31,433 nucleotides of DNA, taken from NCBI RefSeq assembly GCF_003477995.1, contig NZ_QUEM01000035.1, positions 1 through 31,433 of the forward strand, written 5' to 3'. The translations under genes were made by a program, and so were the position numbers. This DNA is from Bacteroides sp. OF04-15BH. GTDB taxonomy: Bacteria; Bacteroidota; Bacteroidia; Bacteroidales; Bacteroidaceae. This document shows, piece after piece, positions 26,722 to 31,433 of this stretch. Each line of letters begins with the position of its first letter. Positions within the stretch are counted from its first letter, which is position 1. The notes under the pieces are model-generated. The model did not search any database. It had not been told where the DNA came from and worked only from the letters and a program-made list of their open reading frames with translations.

Positions 26722-27849
26722 TTACAACACACCGGCCGGATATTGCATGGTGCAGCAGTGCAGCGATCCGTGCTGTTCGATGAGCACTCGGCAGTCGATG
26801 CCCACGATGCTGTGTTTCGGGAAAGCCTTCTGCAACTGCTTCAGGGCCAGTTCGTCCTTGCTCGGCTGATTATAGGTAGGCATCAGCACGGCATCGTTCA
26901 GGATCAGGAAGTTGGCGTAAGTGGCCGGCAGGCGTTGTCCGTCCTCGTCGAACGCCGCGTCCGCCATCGGCAGCGGCACCAGTTTGTAGGGCTCACCCTC
27001 CAGCGTGCGGAACTCCTTGAGCTGCTCTTCCATGCGGAACAGCTCCTCATAGTGCTCGTCGTCCTTGTCGGTGCACTGCACATAAGCGATGGTGTCGTTC
27101 GGGCAGAGGCGCGCCAGGGTGTCCACATGACTGTCCGTGTCGTCGCCCGCCAGATAACCGTGGTCCAGCCACAGCACCCGTTTGGCATGGAACGCCTGTT
27201 TCAGATACTCCTCGATTTCCTCGCGGCTCTTCGGCTCATTGCGGTTCGGTGCCAGCAGACAGGGAGAAGTGGTCAGGATGGTACCCTCGCCGTCGCTTTC
27301 GATGGCGCCTCCTTCGAGCACGAAGCCCAGATGGTTCCGGTAGTCGCCCCGCACCATCTTCGCGGCAAAGAGGCGGCGGTTGATCTGGTTGTCGTGGTTG
27401 GCGGCAAACTTCATGCCCCATCCGTTGAAGCGGAAGTCCAGCAGTTCGGCACCCTGTTCGCTCATACACGTGATGAAGCCGTGGTCGCGCGCCCACGTGT
27501 CGTTGGTGGGGCATTCCATCCAAAGGATATTTGGCAACACATTTGCCGGCAGTTTCTCGGAGAGCAGCTTCTCCACCGCCTCCTTTTCCGGAGTGACGAT
27601 GAGTAGCTTCTCGCGGCTGGCAATCTCGTAGGCCATGCGCACATAGCACTCCGTCACCTGCGGCAACAGGTCGCACCAGTCGGTGTCCTTATGCGGCCAG
27701 GTGAGCTGCACACCGCTCTGCGGATACCATTCCGCCGGCAGAAACGGCCCCTCAGCCTTCGGTAACTTCACGACGTGTCCCTCTTCGAACTTCAGTTCCA
27801 GAGTGAGGTTATCTTTTTCCTGACTTCTGACATTGAATTGTAGTCCCAT
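26722..27849 (-). CDS. aguA: Agmatine deiminase
   Basis: The 375-residue enzyme of the peptidyl-arginine-deiminase fold converts agmatine to N-carbamoylputrescine and ammonia, the step before AguB. Conserved blocks are NDTWARDHGF (116-125), LEGGAIESDGEGTILTT (178-194), GDDTDSHVD with H241, and GSLHCCTMQYP, whose C365 follows the histidine as in the catalytic cysteine motif. A second cysteine, C366, follows directly where most members have a hydrophobic residue. The start at 27849 (MGLQFNV) is chosen because it begins four bases after the preceding stop, indicating translational coupling; the longer frame would overlap the upstream gene by about 70 bases. Confidence 0.93.
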   Translation of the reverse strand: MGLQFNVRSQEKDNLTLELKFEEGHVVKLPKAEGPFLPAEWYPQSGVQLTWPHKDTDWCDLLPQVTECYVRMAYEIASREKLLIVTPEKEAVEKLLSEKLPANVLPNILWMECPTNDTWARDHGFITCMSEQGAELLDFRFNGWGMKFAANHDNQINRRLFAAKMVRGDYRNHLGFVLEGGAIESDGEGTILTTSPCLLAPNRNEPKSREEIEEYLKQAFHAKRVLWLDHGYLAGDDTDSHVDTLARLCPNDTIAYVQCTDKDDEHYEELFRMEEQLKEFRTLEGEPYKLVPLPMADAAFDEDGQRLPATYANFLILNDAVLMPTYNQPSKDELALKQLQKAFPKHSIVGIDCRVLIEQHGSLHCCTMQYPAGVL

Positions 27850-27853
27850 TCTA

Positions 27854-28396
27854 TTATGCTTTGTTTTCTTTTGGTTTACGATCAAAAAACGGATTCTTGG
27901 ACGCGGCTGCCACCGGGATGGCAATCACGTTGCGACAGTCTGCGGCGGGCCATCCCAACCGCTGGGCGGCGCTTCCGGCCGAGTACATCACCCGGGTGTC
28001 TACATGCAGGCGGGCTGCTGTGGCGCAGGCCGATCCCACGGCGATGCCCACATCAATGGAGTTGAAGGCACAAGGCGCGTCCGCACCCTTTTCCGCACAG
28101 GTGGGCGCTCCGCAATAGGCGCAGTTCAGTCCCAATGTCTGCTCGCGGGTGCCGATGAGCACCACCGCTTCCGCCTCGCGGATGTTTCCGGCGTCGCGCA
28201 GGAAGAACTTGAACCCGTTGCTCTCGTACATGGTTTCCATGGTGGAAGCCAGCAGTTCCAGTTCCTCTTTCGTGTCGCACAGACCTATTTCAATCAGATC
28301 CATGCCCTTGGCCTTGGGAGCGGTGCGGGCGGCCCGCATCATCTCTTTTGCCGCGCTTACGGCCAGTTCATGTCTGAGTTCTCTTTCATTCTTCAT
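27854..28396 (-). CDS. DUF2148 (ferredoxin-domain) iron-sulfur protein
   Basis: The 180-residue protein carries a cysteine set suited to a 4Fe-4S cluster: C92, C95, C100 and C109 (CAYCGAPTCAEKGADAPC). Around it are IDVGIAVGSACATAARL and MYSAGSAAQRLGW, typical of DUF2148. The biochemical role of the family is unknown. It is the first gene of the operon with aguA (four bases apart) and aguB, so it is co-expressed with agmatine degradation; a functional link is only suggested by the order. Confidence 0.85.
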   Translation of the reverse strand: MKNERELRHELAVSAAKEMMRAARTAPKAKGMDLIEIGLCDTKEELELLASTMETMYESNGFKFFLRDAGNIREAEAVVLIGTREQTLGLNCAYCGAPTCAEKGADAPCAFNSIDVGIAVGSACATAARLHVDTRVMYSAGSAAQRLGWPAADCRNVIAIPVAAASKNPFFDRKPKENKA

Positions 28397-28427
28397 ATTG
28401 TTGGAATTCTATTCGCAAAAACAAATG

Positions 28428-28435
28428 CAAAGATA
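28428..28435 (-). promoter_or_regulatory. Candidate -7 box for the DUF2148-aguA-aguB operon
   Basis: The minus strand reads TATCTTTG (TAnnTTTG), 31 bases before the ATG at 28396. The -33 position reads GAAA, not TTTG. The box is overlapped by the inverted repeat at 28431-28466. Confidence 0.45.
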
Positions 28436-28466
28436 GTGAAAAAGCTAAAAAGGATTTTCACTATCT
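28431..28466. repeat. 12-bp perfect inverted repeat overlapping the promoter box
   Basis: Arms 28431-28442 and 28455-28466 are exact reverse complements with a 12-base spacer. The proximal arm covers most of the -7 box (28428-28435). It could be an operator, or the terminator of the upstream CD225 gene (ending at 28489) reused as promoter sequence. Confidence 0.7.
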
Positions 28467-28488
28467 CACACGAAAAATAAACTTTTTC

Positions 28489-28911
28489 CTAGAAAAAAAT
28501 ACCCTCTGCATTCAGGGATTTGATGATGGCCGCGCCGTGGAACGCCAACAGCATCAGGTAGAGCAGCAGACCGCAGGCAATGCCTATTTTGATCAGTCGG
28601 CCCGTGTCCTGACTCATGATGCGCGCTTCGGCAATTTTTCCCTCATGATAGAGGTCCTGAATGCGGTAGGCCCGGAGCAGTCCCACAATGCCGAAGGGCA
28701 GGCAGATGAATACGGTGATGAGCGATATGAGCCACCAGGTGCTGGGCATCGGCACGACTGTTCCCTCCAGTTCCCGGCAATGATCGGCACGGACCCACTC
28801 TTCGGAGTTTTCCGTGCGCACCAGAGCCGTGGGCAGGAGGGTGCGCGCCTTGAGTTCTTCTTTGCTGAAAGGTCCCTGAACCTTATTCTTTCGTTTGATA
28901 TAATATTTCAT
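28489..28911 (-). CDS. Small GYF_2 + CD225/dispanin membrane protein
   Basis: The 140-residue protein has two parts. Residues 1-50 (YYIKRKNKVQGPFSKEELKA, then LPTALVRTENSEEWVRADHCREL) match the GYF_2 (DUF4339) domain, a probable peptide-binding module facing the cytoplasm. Residues about 58-135 hold two membrane helices (STWWLISLITVFICLPFGIVGLLRA and IGIACGLLLYLMLLAFHG, read in pieces) around AYRIQDLYHEGKIAEARIMSQDTGRLIKI, the CD225/dispanin pattern. Function in bacteria is unknown. The start at 28911 (MKYYIKR) is the domain boundary and lies 29 bases after a TATCTTTG box; the longer frame from 29166 has no plausible content. Confidence 0.82.
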   Translation of the reverse strand: MKYYIKRKNKVQGPFSKEELKARTLLPTALVRTENSEEWVRADHCRELEGTVVPMPSTWWLISLITVFICLPFGIVGLLRAYRIQDLYHEGKIAEARIMSQDTGRLIKIGIACGLLLYLMLLAFHGAAIIKSLNAEGIFF

Positions 28912-28940
28912 AACCGTCCGATGTTTTGAAAGTCTATTAT

Positions 28941-28948
28941 CAAAGATA
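28941..28948 (-). promoter_or_regulatory. Candidate -7 box for the GYF_2/CD225 gene
   Basis: The minus strand reads TATCTTTG (TAnnTTTG), 29 bases before the ATG at 28911. Confidence 0.45.
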
Positions 28949-29749
28949 ATTGTTTCCCAAATAAAATACAACGAAAGGCGCAAAAAAATGTGAACGCTTG
29001 CCGGGGCATTATGACAGACGGTTCTGCTTATCCGCTTGCATTCTGCTGCCGTTTGGCCGGAATCCCTGACAGACACCTTTTTCAAACCGAGTGTTTTAGA
29101 AATCTTCCTGAATAAATATGCGGTATAATGGGCTAAGAAAACTGCATATATACGGGGTTTATACAAAAATGTTACGAAAATGCGGAGCGCTTACCGCGCT
29201 CCTTCGCCCCAAACAGCACGGTGGTTGCCGGAAATCACCACGGTGGTTTTCTGAATTGCCCGGGATGAAGTGCAAGAATCATCGTGATGCCTGCTTTTGA
29301 AGGCTGGAAAAGTAAAAGTTTTTGTCTTTCTTTTTCCGGATGAGGCGTGCGTGAGTGTGCGGGTTTTGTGCTTATCTGTTTGGTGTATAGTTTGTTGTGG
29401 GGATATTTGCTTGTTGAGAATCGTGTTTTTGAGAGTTTTGTGGGTTGGGGTGTGAGGAATGGAAGTTTCAGAGGGTGGTTTTGACAAAATGACAGAAGAG
29501 GGAGTTGGGGGAGGTAAGTAAAGTATATATTGGAAAACAATAATAATTCGCAATGGGAAATAGGACATTACTTTAATGAGTTCTGTCCTATTTCCTTGTA
29601 ATATTACTTTCTTTTTACTTTACTTGTCACATGGGCTTTTATCCTGTATTTTTGTCATAATCGTATTAATGTTTATATTGATGATGGTAGAAAACGAATG
29701 GTGATCTCTATAATCTTATTGATTCTGAAAAGAAATATTTGACTTGTTA
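28949..29749. other. Gene-free interval of about 800 bases before the recombinase
   Basis: No credible gene is seen; the frames present have low-complexity translations and no motifs. It contains a 7-bp GC-rich stem (29184-29190 with 29196-29202), a repeated CACGGTGGTT around 29218 and 29242, a G/T-rich, C-poor segment (about 29340-29520) and a 12-bp inverted repeat (29556-29595). Base composition changes from moderate GC to AT-rich across it, which may mark the edge of an acquired region. Confidence 0.5.
29556..29595. repeat. 12-bp perfect inverted repeat downstream of the recombinase
   Basis: Arms 29556-29567 and 29584-29595 are exact reverse complements with a 16-base spacer. It lies 155 bases beyond the recombinase stop. 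There is no T tract on the minus strand, so it is a poor intrinsic terminator and could instead be a protein-binding or recombination site. Confidence 0.6.
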
Positions 29750-30556
29750 TTACCATGTTATAATTTTGTCGACAATCTCTTGTTGTTCGGCACTACTACG
29801 TCTCAGATAAATTCGGGTAGTTTCTATGCTTTCATGCCCCATTAAATCTGCAAGCAAAGAAATATCGTTGAATTTTTCTAAGAAATTTTTGGCAAAGCGA
29901 TGTCGGAATGAATGAGGGTAAACTACTTTCTCATTCAAGCCATATTTGATTGCATAGTTTTTTAATTGTTGCGCTATTCCTCTGGTAGTGATACGTTCAC
30001 CGAAGCGATTAAGAAAAAGATACCCAGTAGCTCGATTGGCTATACCAAGCCATTCTGTGGCTTCTTTACGTAAGGTTTTCGGAATATAGATACGGCGTAT
30101 TTTGCCACCTTTGGTGTAGATGTCAAAATAACCGATTTGAACGTGTTCCACCTTCATTTGTATTAATTCGCTAACTCTGGCTCCTGTGGCTGCAAGGAAA
30201 CGAACTACGAAATACCACTCTTTGTTCTCCTCTTTTTTGAGTTTATTCTTGAAAAAAATATAGTCGGCATTGCTGATTACATTTTCCAGATAGCTACGCT
30301 GTTGTACCTTGACGGATTTTAATCTCAAACGAGATTTTCCTATGCTTTCAAGATACTTGTTTATTGCCTGAATACGAAGATTTACAGTTTTAGGCTTGAA
30401 TTTTTCAATAAGGTAAGTTTTATACACAAGTAGGTTACGCTTATTCAGTTCTTTGTGTCGGGAATAGTATTCTCTTACGGTATAGAGATAAGCTGCAATC
30501 GTGTTCTCCGCCATATTTCCTTGATGGAGATACATTTCAAAATTTTCAATATTCAT
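29750..30556 (-). CDS. Tyrosine recombinase (site-specific integrase/invertase)
   Basis: The 268-residue recombinase has an N-terminal SAM-like core-binding domain (about 1-85, NMAENTIAAYLYTVREYYSRH) and a catalytic domain with the full residue set: R127 (ATGARVSEL), K152 (TKGGKIRRIYIP), H215 and R218 (PHSFRHRFA), H241 (LMGHESIETT) and Y250 (RIYLRRSS). It should be active. The size is small, without the extra arm-binding domain of phage or ICE integrases, as in invertases that shuffle neighbouring genes. Its gene is back to back with hsdS, the start codons overlapping by two bases (30555-30556), and hsdS partners of this kind are classic substrates. The start at 30556 (MNIENFEM) is preferred over 30592. 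The AT-rich composition differs from the genes to the left. Confidence 0.93.
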   Translation of the reverse strand: MNIENFEMYLHQGNMAENTIAAYLYTVREYYSRHKELNKRNLLVYKTYLIEKFKPKTVNLRIQAINKYLESIGKSRLRLKSVKVQQRSYLENVISNADYIFFKNKLKKEENKEWYFVVRFLAATGARVSELIQMKVEHVQIGYFDIYTKGGKIRRIYIPKTLRKEATEWLGIANRATGYLFLNRFGERITTRGIAQQLKNYAIKYGLNEKVVYPHSFRHRFAKNFLEKFNDISLLADLMGHESIETTRIYLRRSSAEQQEIVDKIITW

Positions 30557-31433
30557 GTTTGATACATTATTAGTTAAACAATTCACTATCAATAATAATG
30601 TATACTATTTACAAATCAATAATTCCTATTATGAGAAGTTTCTTGCTACTGGGAAGGTGAAATGTATTGATGACGAGATTCCGTTTGAAATTCCCCAGGG
30701 GTGGGAATGGACGCGTATCGGTAATATTTTTAATCATACAAGTGGAAAACAGCAAAGTAGTAGCAACAAAAATGGCGGAACTCCACAGAAATTTATTACT
30801 ACATCCAATCTTTACTGGGGGTATTTTGTCCTTGATAATGTAAAAGTTATGAATTTTACAGAGAAAGAGATAAAAACTAGTTCTGCTACTAAAGGCGATT
30901 TACTTGTTTGTGAAGGAGGAGCAGGTTACGGTCGTTCTGCGATTTGGAATTATGATTATGATATTTGTCTTCAAAATCATATTCATAGATTGAGACCGCT
31001 TGTTGATGGCACTTGTGAATATGTATATTATTTTATATATCTACAAAAGGAGAGTAATAATCTAGCTTCTGTAGGAACAGCTATGCCAGGACTTTCTGCC
31101 AATAGGTTGAAAAATTTACTGATACCACTACCGCCTATAGTAGAACAGAATAGAATTACAAATAAACTTAAAGAAGTATTTACTGTGGTCGAGAAATATG
31201 ATAAGGTGCAAGAAGAACTAAACCTCTTAAACTCTTCGCTCAATGAAGTTATCAAAAAGAGCATTTTACAAGAGGCAATCCAAGGAAGGCTTGTATCACA
31301 AATTATAGAAGAAGGCACAGCGCAAGAATTGGTTGAACAGATACAGCTGGAGAAACAGAATCTTGTTAAAGAAGGCAAGCTTAAAAAGTCAGCTTTGACA
31401 GATTCCGTTATCTATAAAGGTGACGATAACAAG
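30555..31433 (+). CDS. hsdS: Type I restriction-modification specificity subunit HsdS, partial (probable silent or invertible cassette)
   Basis: The frame is open from an ATG at 30555 to the window end (293 codons, no stop). Residues 1-24 (MFDTLLVKQFTINNN...) match nothing I know. From residue 25 the protein reads as HsdS: YYEKF, DDEIPFEIPQGWEWTRIG, a target-recognition domain, GLSANRLKNLLIPLPPIVEQNRI (PLPP from 191), then the coiled spacer ending EGKLKKSALTDSVIYKGDDNK. The closing GDDNK is the usual lead-in to a second YYEK..EIPFEIP block, so the window stops at the junction with the next recognition domain. The frame begins abruptly at that same junction motif (INNSYYEKF), lacks a normal HsdS N-terminus and has no visible promoter. 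This suggests a 5'-truncated cassette exchanged by the adjacent recombinase. HsdS sets the DNA target of the HsdM/HsdR complex. Confidence 0.8.
   Translation, partial: MFDTLLVKQFTINNNVYYLQINNSYYEKFLATGKVKCIDDEIPFEIPQGWEWTRIGNIFNHTSGKQQSSSNKNGGTPQKFITTSNLYWGYFVLDNVKVMNFTEKEIKTSSATKGDLLVCEGGAGYGRSAIWNYDYDICLQNHIHRLRPLVDGTCEYVYYFIYLQKESNNLASVGTAMPGLSANRLKNLLIPLPPIVEQNRITNKLKEVFTVVEKYDKVQEELNLLNSSLNEVIKKSILQEAIQGRLVSQIIEEGTAQELVEQIQLEKQNLVKEGKLKKSALTDSVIYKGDDNK
30562..30603. repeat. 11-bp perfect inverted repeat between the recombinase and hsdS
   Basis: Arms 30562-30572 and 30593-30603 are exact reverse complements separated by 20 bases. It lies immediately upstream of the recombinase start and inside the first codons of the hsdS frame. 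ATCAATAAT is also directly repeated at 30588 and 30615. It is a candidate recombinase-binding site or operator. The spacer is longer than the 6-8 bases of a simple tyrosine-recombinase core, so an operator role is equally possible. Confidence 0.6.

Noticed and set aside
29191..29568. 125- and 101-codon minus-strand frames in the gap before the recombinase
   Set aside because: They arise from the G/T-rich plus strand and translate to T/P/K-rich low-complexity sequence without motifs.
31028..31378. 116-codon minus-strand frame within the hsdS region
   Set aside because: It is antisense to the coherent HsdS reading on the plus strand, which contains the PLPPIVEQNRI motif and remains open to the window end.
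1..31433. CRISPR array, rRNA operon, insertion sequence or classic riboswitch
   Set aside because: No regularly spaced short repeats, rRNA sequence, transposase gene or recognisable riboswitch core was seen when reading the window.

Overview
The window looks like chromosomal DNA of a gut Bacteroidales, most likely Bacteroides or Phocaeicola. The grounds are: TAnnTTTG-type -7 promoter boxes before many genes, almost no Shine-Dalgarno sequences, a type III glutamine synthetase, a monomeric [FeFe] hydrogenase of the kind found in Bacteroides, secreted GH2 and GH110 glycosidases with Bacteroides-style signal peptides, a tRNA without encoded CCA, and a C-terminal type I HsdS architecture familiar from this order. 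The species cannot be fixed from the sequence alone.

Layout. 1-700: the tail of a small membrane-protein gene and what looks like a decayed 6-bladed beta-propeller lipoprotein gene. 717-6803 (+): an acyl-CoA/acetyl-CoA synthetase family enzyme, a secreted GH2 beta-galactosidase-type enzyme, and a PepSY-TM membrane protein, separated by strong hairpin terminators. 7065-7619 (-): an HdeD/DUF308 membrane protein. 7829-13260: a complete [FeFe]-hydrogenase unit, with hydA on the minus strand and the maturases hydE-hydG-hydF divergent on the plus strand. A GH110 alpha-1,3-galactosidase gene (13315-15081) follows hydF by 54 bases with no visible terminator between them. 15261-15333: tRNA-Gly(TCC). 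15511-16410 (-): an exported protein built of 33-residue WG-type repeats that have lost the tryptophan. 16577-21570: an AraC regulator divergent from a TolC / HlyD / MFS tripartite efflux operon. 21655-25575 (-): a POT-family peptide transporter and glutamine synthetase III. 25798-28396 (-): a three-gene operon of a DUF2148 iron-sulfur protein, agmatine deiminase and N-carbamoylputrescine amidase (agmatine to putrescine). 28489-28911 (-): a small GYF_2 + CD225 membrane protein. 28949-29749: a gene-free tract with a strongly G-over-C-skewed segment.

The right end (29750-31433) is AT-rich. It holds a complete tyrosine recombinase transcribed leftwards and, starting back to back with it (initiation codons overlapping by two bases), a promoterless-looking hsdS reading frame that runs off the window. 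This is the arrangement expected of a recombinase-driven, phase-variable type I restriction-modification specificity locus, and it is the most interesting element here. Other points worth a second look are the 33-residue repeat protein, a 12-bp inverted repeat sitting on the promoter box of the agmatine operon, several unusually perfect palindromes, and the attachment of a blood-group-B-type galactosidase to the hydrogenase maturation cluster.

Most coding assignments rest on motifs read directly in the translations. Start codons were often moved downstream of the longest open frame where an upstream terminator, promoter or signal peptide argued for it.
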